The translations under genes and the position numbers were made by a program. 64,000 nucleotides of DNA. Origin: Profftia tarda (lineage in GTDB: Bacteria > Pseudomonadota > Gammaproteobacteria > Enterobacterales > Enterobacteriaceae). The notes beneath the pieces are model-generated. The model was not told the DNA's origin and did no database searches. It saw only the letters and a program-made list of their open reading frames with translations. Of the stretch, positions 31,394 to 40,874 are shown in pieces. The DNA lies in NCBI RefSeq assembly GCF_904848675.1, contig NZ_LR890047.1, positions 62,001 through 126,000 of the forward strand. The letters run 5' to 3'. Each line of letters opens with the position of its first letter. Positions within the stretch are counted from its first letter, which is position 1.

Positions 31394-32817
31394 TGATCAA
31401 TTTTTATCCTGGTTATGCTTAAAAGCGTAGAGTATTGTATGCAAAAATTGAAAAGTAATTAATTTTACCTTATCTTCAACTGTTTATGTCAGTGAAGAGT
31501 ACTGTTATCATGGTATGTTTAATATATCAATATTTATGACTTTACTAGAATGTCTTGTTTATTAATTTCTTAGTGTTAAACATGAGACTATGTTGATTAA
31601 AATAATGCTAAGACTCCAGAGCTATTTTAAGCTTTTACATTTACTGGCAGATATCAGCTACTATAATAAATATATTTATTCTGCTTGAGATAAGTATTAG
31701 CAAAGAAAATAGATATTATACTACTCTGAAATCCTTAAGAGTATAGTATAAATATTGTAGTTTTATCGGCAATAAAAGAAATAATCTACCGCAAGGTAGA
31801 TCTTGACATCTATATTAAAATACATAAAATTATCTATTCCTATTTCTCAACACACTAGTACTTATTATATATACTGCTAGTAATACAAATATTCACTCTA
31901 TAAAATAGAAATGCTTTACTGGTTAGTTTTGTTCAGTAAAGTTCACATCTTTGATTATTAAAAATAATTAGAATATTAACATCTTTGAAATGGTATATAA
32001 ATATGTTATTTCAGAGAAATATTGAGAGTTATATTATCTAATTGACTAATTCTTATAGCGTAATGAGCTCTGCATGCAGAATTGAGAATTTATGCATATT
32101 TAATTAATGCAAATAATAGCAAATATTCTGCATTCAAAATTTTGCAAGGAATAGCTCAGTTCGTTTCTCTAATGACGCTAAAGCGGATGATAAGATAGCG
32201 ATAGAGCTATCTCTGATTTTCAATAATTTTATTATTTAATCTTATCTATGTGATTCAATATTAATAATGAAATTAAAATATTTTTCTGCTTAATGAACTA
32301 TTAAATCAATAAATATAAAGGAACCATCAACAACTAATTATAAATGTTCGTTATTGATATTGTTATCATTGATGACAAATATAATTTTTATATGTAAATA
32401 TTTTATATTTCTATACTAATAAATATTTAATATTATTCTTCAATAAATATTACCAAAAATTTGTATTTTCTCTAGCCTTAGAAAAGAAGATTATTTATTT
32501 TATTTAGACTATTTATTAAATCTTTACAAGTTATATATTATAGTTGTATATGAAATAATGAATGTCTTTATGTACTATAGTGGAAGCTATATAGGAAAGA
32601 CATTAATTCAAAAAATAATATATGATGCGTGTTTATTATTGAGATAATCAACCTGATTAGGTAAAGTGCTTGAATTAGATTGTATAGCAGTTGATAAAAG
32701 TATGTATTATATCTTGCTAATTTCTTAAAGTAATTGAATAATAAGTAAGATAGAAGGAATAGCGCTGTTTTGTACAGTAGCAAACTTAAAAGGTAACAGA
32801 AATTATTTAAAAATACA
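31394..32817. other. AT-rich spacer between convergent dinF and dnaB
   Basis: About 1.4 kb. A patch at 32150-32220 looks slightly less AT-rich and has a small hairpin (AGATAGC/GCTATCT), but yields no recognisable gene or tRNA. The minus frame at 32568-32855 only overlaps the dnaB tail. Confidence 0.65.
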
Positions 32818-34227
32818 TTATTTGTTCTCGTACTCTGTTCCTGCATAGTTATCAAATCGAGAAAATTGACTATTAAATGTCAGGAGTACTGTTCCGATGG
32901 GGCCATTGCGCTGTTTTCCTAAAATTATTTCCGCAATACCTTTAAGATCACTGTTATCGTGGTAGACTTCGTCACGATAGATGAACATAATTAAGTCAGC
33001 ATCTTGTTCTATGGAACCTGATTCACGTAGATCAGAGTTGATAGGACGCTTATCGGCACGTTGCTCCAAGGATCGATTAAGCTGAGATAAGGCTAAGACT
33101 GACACTTTTAGCTCTTTTGCTAACTCTTTGAGTGAGCGCGAAATTTCTGCTATTTCTAATGTACGATTATTAGATAAAGATGGCACGCGCATAAGCTGCA
33201 GGTAATCAATCATTACCAGACTGAGGCCATTATGCTCACGAAATAAACGTCGTGCACGTGAACGCACTTCTGTTGGTGTAAGCCTTGTTGAATCATCTAT
33301 ATAGATGTTACGTTTTTCTAGTAGGATGCCCATTGTGCTAGAAATGCGCGCCCAATCTTCATCATCTAGCTGACCAGTACGAATTTTTAATTGGTCTACT
33401 CGAGCTAAGGAAGCTAACATACGCATCATAATCTGTTCGGCTGGCATTTCTAGACTAAAAATTAGCACTGGTTTATCCTGAGTCATAGCAGCGTTTTCAC
33501 ATAAGTTCATAGCAAATGTAGTTTTGCCCATTGATGGTCGTGCCGCTACAATAATCAATTCTGATCGCTGCAAACCAGCAGTTTTTTTATTCAGCTCTGG
33601 ATATCCAGTATCGATACCCGTAATACCAGAATGTGGGTTCTGATAAAGTTGCTCGATACGAGCTATTGTCTGTTCTAATATCAAGTCAACGCTTTTCGGT
33701 CCCTCATTTTTATTAGCACGTGCTTCCGCAATTTGGAACATGCGTGATTCTGCAAGATCTAGAAGATCTTCGCTGCTTCGTCCTTTAGTAATATATCCTG
33801 CTTCAGCAATTTCATTGGCTACGCAGATCATTTCTCTAACTATCGCTCGTTCCCGGACAATATCTGCATAGGCACTAATATTTGCTGTACTTGGTGTATT
33901 TTTTGACAGCTCTGCTAGATAAGCAAACCCTCCTACAGAATGTAAGAAACCACGCTGTTCTAAAGATTCAGAGAGTGTTATCAAATCAATAGGCTGACTT
34001 AGTTCTATGAGGCGTTGCATTTCCTTAAAGATCAAACGGTGTGGAGTGCTATAAAAATCGGCTGCAACTACATGATCAGTCACATTATCCCAGTGTTCGT
34101 TGTCTAGCATTAATCCACCCAAGACAGATTGTTCTGCTTCGAGTGAATTTGGTGGTAGTTTTATGTTTTCCATCTGCTTATCGCATTGTTTTTGATCGAA
34201 TTGATTAGTGGTTTTTTTTTCTACCAT
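32818..34227 (-). CDS. dnaB: Replicative DNA helicase
   Basis: Hexameric 5'-to-3' helicase that unwinds DNA at the replication fork and recruits primase. 469 aa against 471 in E. coli. N-terminal domain about 20-130 (PPNSLEAEQSVLGGLM), linker helix, RecA-like motor with Walker A ARPSMGKTT near residue 235, SLEMP, Walker B LVMIDYLQLM, SQLNRSLE and the arginine-finger region DLRESGSIEQDADL. No intein. The strand relative to dinF is reversed compared with E. coli, where both point the same way, so a local inversion has occurred. Confidence 0.98.
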   Translation of the reverse strand: MVEKKTTNQFDQKQCDKQMENIKLPPNSLEAEQSVLGGLMLDNEHWDNVTDHVVAADFYSTPHRLIFKEMQRLIELSQPIDLITLSESLEQRGFLHSVGGFAYLAELSKNTPSTANISAYADIVRERAIVREMICVANEIAEAGYITKGRSSEDLLDLAESRMFQIAEARANKNEGPKSVDLILEQTIARIEQLYQNPHSGITGIDTGYPELNKKTAGLQRSELIIVAARPSMGKTTFAMNLCENAAMTQDKPVLIFSLEMPAEQIMMRMLASLARVDQLKIRTGQLDDEDWARISSTMGILLEKRNIYIDDSTRLTPTEVRSRARRLFREHNGLSLVMIDYLQLMRVPSLSNNRTLEIAEISRSLKELAKELKVSVLALSQLNRSLEQRADKRPINSDLRESGSIEQDADLIMFIYRDEVYHDNSDLKGIAEIILGKQRNGPIGTVLLTFNSQFSRFDNYAGTEYENK

Positions 34228-34926
34228 AATTATAATGCTTTCGCCTCTTTAAGAAATCCACATTTTGATCAAAAAATAATATAATCTTGGAACAACAGTG
34301 ATCTTTTCAAGAAAGATAGGATATTATCCTATTACATATGATTTTTCATTAAACAATATTTGTATTATATCTAAGTAATTGAAAATATTTACAGTATATA
34401 AAATTTAAATAATTTCTGAAATTATCAAAAATAATTTTTTATTTATATGATCAACATAATATATCCAAGATATTTCTGGCAAAATTAATAGTAATTGTTC
34501 TCTCGTAGAACTATACAAATGCTTATTGTAGGATTTTATAGAAGATATATAAGTTAATCCGCTGGGCATGCTTGATAGTATAGGATTAAGAAAGCATAAT
34601 TGATGCAAAGAATTTTATAGTTGAATACATAGATTATCAATCTATAAAACTAAATGGATAATTATAAAAAGATAAGATTATATGCTCTACTAACTAGCAT
34701 ACTTTAAACTACCATCCTATAATAAAAATGAAGCTTTCTTTTTTTATATAGAATTGCGCTATATCTTCGTTTAATTACTATTGCTAGATCAGTACTATAA
34801 AAACAATATTGTTTAAAAATCCACTGCTTATTTTAAGTAATTGAACAGTTATTTTATTTTAGGTTAATTTTTGTAAATAATATTTTCCGAGACATGATTA
34901 ATTTATAATTAATATAGGTAGTTAAA
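34228..34926. other. AT-rich spacer upstream of dnaB and ung
   Basis: About 0.7 kb between divergent genes, holding their promoters. E. coli has grcA next to ung; I saw no trace. The minus frame 34405-34608 matches nothing known. Confidence 0.65.
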
Positions 34927-35598
34927 ATGTATTCTTCATTAAACTGGCATGATGTTATCGGCGTTGAGAAAGAAAAACCTTATTTTTATAAGATTCTCTC
35001 CTTCCTTTCTTCGGAGCGTCGAGCCGGTAAGATCATTTATCCTCCTCAAAAAGATATATTCAACGCTTTTCGATTTACTGCTTTTAAAGATGTTAAAGTA
35101 GTTATTCTTGGGCAAGACCCCTACCATGGTCCCGATCAGGCACATGGTCTATCTTTCTCAGTTCTTCCGGGCATATCAATACCTCCTTCTCTTATGAATA
35201 TTTATAAAGAACTTCAAGCCGATATTAAGGGATTTAATATACCTAATCATGGCTGTCTAAAAAGTTGGAGTGATCAAGGAATTTTGCTTCTCAACACAAT
35301 ACTAACCGTAGAGGCCGGTCAGCCTCATTCACATGCTAAAATAGGATGGGATAACTTTACAGATTCAGTAGTTTCTGCGCTTAATGAGTATCGCAAAGGC
35401 ATTGTTTTTCTGTTGTGGGGTGCTTATGCACACAAGAAAGGAAATAGAATTTGTGCGCATAAGCACTGGGTTTTAAAGGCTTCTCATCCATCCCCTATGT
35501 CGGCACATAGCAGTTTTTTAGGATGTCGTCACTTCTCTATAACCAATCAGTTACTGGTAGAACAGGGTATATCGATGATTGACTGGCAGCCTTCTTAA
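34927..35598 (+). CDS. ung: Uracil-DNA glycosylase
   Basis: Removes uracil from DNA, starting base excision repair of deaminated cytosine. 223 aa against 229 in E. coli. Family 1 motif GQDPYHGP with catalytic Asp64, Tyr66 and His67; uracil-binding Asn in LLLNT; C-terminal HPSPMSAHSSFLGC with the second catalytic His (Leu of HPSPLSAH is Met here). The start aligns; GGTAG lies before the ATG. Kept despite the strong AT drift of the genome, so that drift is not explained by loss of this enzyme. Converges with grpE, 41 nt apart. Confidence 0.97.
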   Translation: MYSSLNWHDVIGVEKEKPYFYKILSFLSSERRAGKIIYPPQKDIFNAFRFTAFKDVKVVILGQDPYHGPDQAHGLSFSVLPGISIPPSLMNIYKELQADIKGFNIPNHGCLKSWSDQGILLLNTILTVEAGQPHSHAKIGWDNFTDSVVSALNEYRKGIVFLLWGAYAHKKGNRICAHKHWVLKASHPSPMSAHSSFLGCRHFSITNQLLVEQGISMIDWQPS

Positions 35599-35639
35599 TT
35601 CTAGATTTAGCACTGTGATCGATCTGTATTTCTTGTTTG

Positions 35640-36233
35640 TTATAAAGACTTAGCTTTAGATACTGCAACCATGGCAGGACGAATAAGACGACCGTTCAGG
35701 GTGTATCCTTTTTGCATAACCATCATGACGTGATTTGATTTATGTTGGTCAGACTCCATAAGTGTCATGGCTTGATGCAGTGCCGGATTAAAAGGAACGT
35801 CAATCTCGTCTACTTGTTCTATGCCGAATTTACGGACGGTATCTAACATGGACTTCAGGGTTAATTTGATACCTTCGATCATAGATAATAAATTAATATT
35901 AGATTGATTAGCAAGATCTACAGCTCGCTCTAAATTATCAATAACTGGTAGTAGTTCATTAGAGAATTTTTCTAAAGCAAATTTATGAACTCTTTCAAGG
36001 TCTTGTTCAGCACGCCGACGTATATTCTCTACTTCTGCTCGGGAACGCAAAAAAGCGTCACGCTCACGTTGTATAGATTCCTGCAATTGTGATTCTAATG
36101 CAGCAATACGTTCAATATGCTCTTCTCTTAATTCATCTATAGTTTTTAATGAAACCTGATCTTGCTTGTTTTGTTCTTTGTCTATTTCTTCTGCGTCTTT
36201 CGCATGTGATATGGTTTGTTCTTTGCTACTCAT
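35640..36233 (-). CDS. grpE: Nucleotide exchange factor GrpE
   Basis: Releases ADP from DnaK in the DnaK-DnaJ-GrpE chaperone cycle. 197 aa, the same as E. coli. Charged, disordered N-terminus, long dimerising coiled coil about residues 35-95, then the beta-domain that contacts DnaK (NPALHQAM, GYTLNGRLIRPAMVAVSK at the end). Divergent from nadK with a 123-nt gap, the same arrangement as in E. coli. A promoter-like element is visible in that gap. Confidence 0.97.
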   Translation of the reverse strand: MSSKEQTISHAKDAEEIDKEQNKQDQVSLKTIDELREEHIERIAALESQLQESIQRERDAFLRSRAEVENIRRRAEQDLERVHKFALEKFSNELLPVIDNLERAVDLANQSNINLLSMIEGIKLTLKSMLDTVRKFGIEQVDEIDVPFNPALHQAMTLMESDQHKSNHVMMVMQKGYTLNGRLIRPAMVAVSKAKSL

Positions 36234-36274
36234 GAAATTCTCCGAAGTTTGGCATTCATCCAGCTACTTCGTCT

Positions 36275-36303
36275 ATTATAGAGATAAAATTAGGCTATTC
36301 AAG
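36275..36303 (-). promoter_or_regulatory. Promoter for grpE, with heat-shock-like -35
   Basis: On the minus strand TTGAAT is followed after 16 nt by TATAAT, about 40 nt before the grpE ATG: a good sigma-70 fit. The -35 reads CTTGAAT, which also matches the start of the sigma-32 consensus CTTGAAA. The sigma-32 -10 (CCCCAT-type) is only partly met. In E. coli grpE is sigma-32 driven. Confidence 0.5.
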
Positions 36304-36356
36304 AGAACCTTGTATAACTAGAAAGATTAAATTGGTTCGGCAGGGGTAATTATTAT

Positions 36357-37235
36357 ATGAATAAAAAATTCAAATGCATTGGCGTGGTTGGTCATCCGAT
36401 ATATCCAGCTGTGCTGGCTATGCAGGATATGCTGTTTCACTGGCTGATGAGTCAAGGATACCAAGTTATTCTTGAAAAGCGTATCGCTGATGATCTTAAT
36501 CTTAAGCAAGTTCTCACAGGAAGCTTATCTGAGATTGGTCAACAGGCTGATCTTGCAGTTGTCGTTGGTGGTGATGGTAGCATGCTCGGTGCCGCAAGAA
36601 TTTTAGCATGTTATGATATTAAAGTTATCGGTGTAAAGCGAGGTCATCTTGGTTTCCTGACTGATATTGATCCTGATCATGCTAAACAGCAGCTTTTGAA
36701 TGTTCTTGAAGGAGAGTATTTTAGCGAGAAGCGTTTTTTACTTGAAGTGCAGGTCTGTTGTCAAAATCAGCAAAGACTCATAAGTACTGCAATCAATGAA
36801 GTAGTTTTACACCCCGGGAAAGTAGCTCATATGATTGAATTTGAGGTTTATATTAATAAACATTTTGCTTTTTCTCAACGCTCTGATGGGCTAATAATCT
36901 CTACGCCAACTGGTTCTACAGCGTACTCATTGTCTGCCAATGGACCAATACTTACCCCAATGCTAGATGCTATAGCTCTCGTACCAATGTTCCCCCATAC
37001 ATTATCGGCTCGTCCACTCATTGTAGATAGTAATAGCAAAATACACCTAATATTTAGTCGCTGTAGTGAGTCTTTAGAGCTAAATTGTGATAGCCAGATA
37101 GTTTTATCAATATATCCTGGTGAAGAAGTGATGATCCATCGTAGTAAGTTTTATTTGCATCTCATACACCCTAAAAATTATAATTATTTCAATACTCTAA
37201 GTTCTAAGCTAGGATGGTCTAAAAAATTATTTTAA
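36357..37235 (+). CDS. nadK: NAD kinase
   Basis: Phosphorylates NAD to NADP, the only route to NADP in most bacteria. 292 aa, the same as E. coli. Catalytic GGDG at 71-74 (VVVGGDGSMLGAAR), nucleotide-binding SDGLIISTPTGSTAYSLSA and NGPILTP downstream. GGGG-rich ribosome site before the ATG. In E. coli recN then bamE follow on the same strand; recN is gone here, leaving 645 nt before bamE. Confidence 0.97.
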   Translation: MNKKFKCIGVVGHPIYPAVLAMQDMLFHWLMSQGYQVILEKRIADDLNLKQVLTGSLSEIGQQADLAVVVGGDGSMLGAARILACYDIKVIGVKRGHLGFLTDIDPDHAKQQLLNVLEGEYFSEKRFLLEVQVCCQNQQRLISTAINEVVLHPGKVAHMIEFEVYINKHFAFSQRSDGLIISTPTGSTAYSLSANGPILTPMLDAIALVPMFPHTLSARPLIVDSNSKIHLIFSRCSESLELNCDSQIVLSIYPGEEVMIHRSKFYLHLIHPKNYNYFNTLSSKLGWSKKLF

Positions 37236-37880
37236 AGTTATGTTATCCTAGTTATTAATTGTATAAGGCACTGTCTTGCCTAGGCAAGATACACATCAAA
37301 TATGCTCTAGTTATTGCTCTTGTAATCATGATTAATTATAGATTAATATATTTAATACTAAGTATGTTTGTTATTAATCATGAGGATGATATCTTATCTA
37401 CTCGCTACATTTTCTTTAAAAGGGTTAGTAAAGGTAATAAGATTATTTAGTAATATTTTTATCCTGATAGAGAATTCTCTAATATATTTATCTAATCGGT
37501 AAATCCTTATATGATAGTATACATCTTTATATATATTCTTAATATCTCTAGGATAAGGCATAGCCCATTTGCACTAATGGAATTATCGAGCTTTATTGAT
37601 TCAAGTAGTCGTTATTTTGCTGTTTTTTAGTTAGATGATCTCTGGTATACAAATAGCTCTTTTAGGTGTAGAGCGATTACAGTAATTAACGCTCTATGGC
37701 AATTTAATATTCTTTTAATCTGAAGATAAATACAGTATTTTGCATCAGGGCAGCATGAGGCTATTTTTTAAGATCAAAAAATTTGATAATGTCTAATATG
37801 GGGTATGCTGATGTGAAAATATGTATTTATTTGAACTTTAATTATCATGTGCCCTTAAGATTATAGGGATATGAACTTAT
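37236..37880. other. Spacer at the recN position
   Basis: 645 nt where E. coli has the 1.7-kb recN. No Walker A or other RecN motif is readable. A perfect 16-bp palindrome (TCTTGCCTAGGCAAGA, 37274-37289) lies just after nadK, possibly part of its terminator, though no T-run follows. Confidence 0.7.
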
Positions 37881-38225
37881 ATGTTTTATAAATTTCTTAT
37901 CACTATTGTTGTGGTTACTCTTACTATAGGTTGCTCAACCGTCGAAAAATTCGTATATCGTCCTAATATAAATCAAGGGAACTATCTTATTCCTGATGAT
38001 GTATCAAAAATCTGCATAGGTATGACAGAGCAGGAAGTAACCTACATATTGGGTGTTCCAATGCTAAAAGATCTGTTTGGTGCTAATACATGGTTCTATG
38101 TATTTCGCCAACAGTTAGGTTATATGGGATGGACTCAAGAAATATTGACTCTAAATTTTGATCGCAATGGTGTTTTAAATAATATAGAAAATACTAAAAA
38201 TATTTCTGATAGTCATAAGGAGTAG
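37881..38225 (+). CDS. bamE: Outer membrane assembly lipoprotein BamE (SmpA)
   Basis: Small lipoprotein of the Bam complex that folds beta-barrel proteins into the outer membrane; it stabilises the BamA-BamD contact and binds phosphatidylglycerol. 114 aa against 113 in E. coli. Signal peptide MFYKFLITIVVVTLTIGC with lipidated Cys18, then STVEKFVYRPNINQGNYL, DVSKICIGMTEQEV and NTWFYVFRQQ, all family hallmarks. Intact, although bamD, the essential partner, is not intact at its usual place beside rluD in this window; a copy elsewhere cannot be excluded. Confidence 0.96.
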   Translation: MFYKFLITIVVVTLTIGCSTVEKFVYRPNINQGNYLIPDDVSKICIGMTEQEVTYILGVPMLKDLFGANTWFYVFRQQLGYMGWTQEILTLNFDRNGVLNNIENTKNISDSHKE

Positions 38226-40708
38226 TTTTATGCGTCTATTCTTAGGTAATCTTTAGTAATTTTTTATTGTTATTCTTATTTAGTATATTTATTATTTAAA
38301 TAATAGACGATTAAGTAAGGTCTAGAATTACTAATATGGTTACATTAAATAGCGTTGTTAATATGCTTATATTTTCTTATCTGAGCACAAAATATATATT
38401 GTTGTATAATAACTGTTTTTGGAACAAGATTTAGGACATTAATTTGCTCAGACAGACAAATGTATGTATATGATATATTAGGTTCAACATATTTATGTCT
38501 TATTATGCGTGATATATATTGTTAAACTGATTACTCACTCTTTGTTCTATTTATATGCCTGCTTAAAAAGCATACGCAAGATGCCATGAATATGATACAG
38601 AAAACAACAGTGTGCATTGGCAAATAATTAGTGAGTACGATGTATCTATCAGTATTCAAAATATCTTATTAAATATAATTTTTAAATCCGTTATTATTGT
38701 GAGAAATATAGTCTATTCCGTGAACTATATGCAGTACAAATATTCTACATTAATTTTATCTATCATGTATTATATTTGTATGTTCTTCCATCTAGGTAGT
38801 TGTTAAGGTCGTGATTAAATGTCTTAACTAAATGATGTTGTTATAAAAACAACCGAAACTATATAGAATGTATAATTTAGTCAATTTGAACATTTTCTTT
38901 TACCCTTCTTTTATCTTATTTTACTGTATCTAAAATTCTAGTCTTGAAAAACAGCAAAGGGTCTCTTCTGTTGTGCGCTTATACTGCATTATTTTAAGCA
39001 TATCAAAAATATAAATGATATAACCAAATAATACTCTGTGAGTCATTCACTAATAGGAAACTTTTAATGATTGTTAAATTTATTTATATTCTTTATGCCT
39101 ATCTTACAAGAGGTTTGTTATTCAAGAATTATCTTAGTTGTTGATCTGGGTTATGAAGCCCTTGCATATCTTGTTGCATAATTTGTGTGTGAACGATTGC
39201 TTGCAGATATTTTACAATAGGACTAAGTCATCAGCATATTCCTTTGGGTATACAATATGTGTTATATCAGTATAGAAAGAGCGAAAATTTTCATCGGAAA
39301 ATGTAGTAATAATCTCTGAGATCAATTTCTTTGGATAGATATTAAGGGATTTATGAAGTTTCTATGACACATTAGATCATGCTTTGCTTTAATATAATAA
39401 CTTAGGTTATAAATGTTTCTTTTATGAAATTTTATAATTAATTATATTCTTAATACTTCAAGAATGTTACACATATTATCTAATATTTATGGATATAGTC
39501 ATCTCCTATAGGAATAAATTCCTGGGGATTAATAGATCGCATAAATATATTATTACAAGTTAGTTTTCTATAAATATCTATTCTAGTATTTATTATTTAT
39601 TCTTCTTAGGATTGCTCTTATTGTTAGCTGATAGAACTTATTAAATGAACGTATTATTGCACGTTTTGATAATCTAGAAAATATGATATTACTCATTGGT
39701 ATTGCACATTGCTTCTTATGAGACTTCGTTTACACATACTAACATATTTATTCTGGCAAAATATAATATGTGCTTTTTGAATCCTTCATCATCTTATTGC
39801 AGTCAGTTCAAGACTAAGAAGAATAGTGGAACACATTTCTTCATATCGTGATGTTCATCTATTTTATATGATCCTAACTATAGATGTATAAGCATTTATG
39901 CTCAAATTTTCTTTAAAGATGCTAAATAGCGAACCATATATGGTTTTCTGATTAAGAAAAACATCTTAATAAAACATCGAGTAAGTATTAATAATACATT
40001 TATGTTATTTTCGACTTTTATGTAATCTGCTCTATATAATAAATATGTAATTTTATTCTCTATTGTTCACATATAAATTTGCATTTTCTGTACTAATTCA
40101 TAGACATATCTTTGAGCAGTACTTTTGGCTATTGGTATTATTTTGAGAAGCACAATACATCCTGTATCATCTGTTGATGAATTCAAGAATTCTATTTATT
40201 ATATGCTATCACTTCTATGCTAAATATTAAAGAATTGCTTCTATATATTCATTTAATAAAGATAATAGATAACAATAATGGATATAAATAATACAGAACT
40301 TTTTAGAAAATATAATTTATATGAAAATATATACATGCTATCACTACACTAACGCAGACATTGGTGCATGAGTGATCATTATAAAATATAATCGTTAAGA
40401 GATAATAATATATCTTCTATGTGAGATTAAGCTGTCATATCTTCACGCCTGCTACATTCTCATGTGATGCTGCCGATCAAGTGTCTCCTAAACCCAGCAT
40501 ACATGTTTTCCATTGATATAATTAGTATCAATAACTCGCAAGTAATATACGAAGTTATTAAGCATATGCAGTACAAGTATTTTTAAGATTTTGTATTTAT
40601 AAATATTAAAATTATCTAAAAATTATTTATGTAATTTCATGTAGAATCTTACTAGTACAGCATGATTATTCAGGCAATCATTTCTTTTAATTAAAAATTT
40701 GCTATTTG
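38226..40708. other. AT-rich spacer between bamE and the rng remains
   Basis: About 2.5 kb. Expected E. coli neighbours after bamE are rnfH and ratA (minus) and smpB-ssrA (plus). A minus reading close to 38233-38300 resembles the RnfH tail weakly. No tmRNA ends or tag sequence are visible. The right end probably holds unreadable rng sequence. Confidence 0.6.
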
Positions 40709-40830
40709 GAAGTAATTACAAATAAAGCATCTAATTCTTTGGTAATTATTGGAGTTTTGTCTTTAAAGAGTTTAAAGTATATGTTTTATCTACTCTGCTG
40801 CCAGAATAATTAGATATGATAATGATTTGA
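40709..40830 (+). pseudogene. rng: 3' remains of rng (ribonuclease G)
   Basis: Ends 44 nt before yhdP, on its strand, exactly where E. coli has rng. The last 41 codons of RNase G align with one 1-nt loss near 40753. The first part reads E-V-I-T-N-K-A-S-N-S-L, against E-A-L-K-G-E-E-S-H-S-L. The second reads F-V-F-K-E-F-K-V, against F-V-G-K-Q-V-K-V, and the end is P-E-stop-L-D-M-I-M-I-stop, against Q-E-Q-F-D-V-V-M-M-stop. The spacing to the stop is kept to the base apart from the frameshift. Gln to TAA and the shift make it dead. RNase G helps process the 16S rRNA 5' end; RNase E may cover this (inference). Confidence 0.6.
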
Positions 40831-40874
40831 TTTCATAGTACTAAACTTACGATAATTATTTTAAGGAGCAGAGT

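Noticed and set aside
32150..32215. TAGCTCAGTT resembling a tRNA D arm
   Set aside because: No acceptor stem, anticodon arm or T arm can be built around it.
34405..34608. 67-codon minus ORF near ung, at the grcA position
   Set aside because: Does not read as GrcA or any family I know; no ribosome site.
38233..38300. Minus-strand reading recalling the end of RnfH next to bamE
   Set aside because: P-K-N-R-R and a few other residues match DPKELRRQR with several indels; the position is right but the evidence is too thin.
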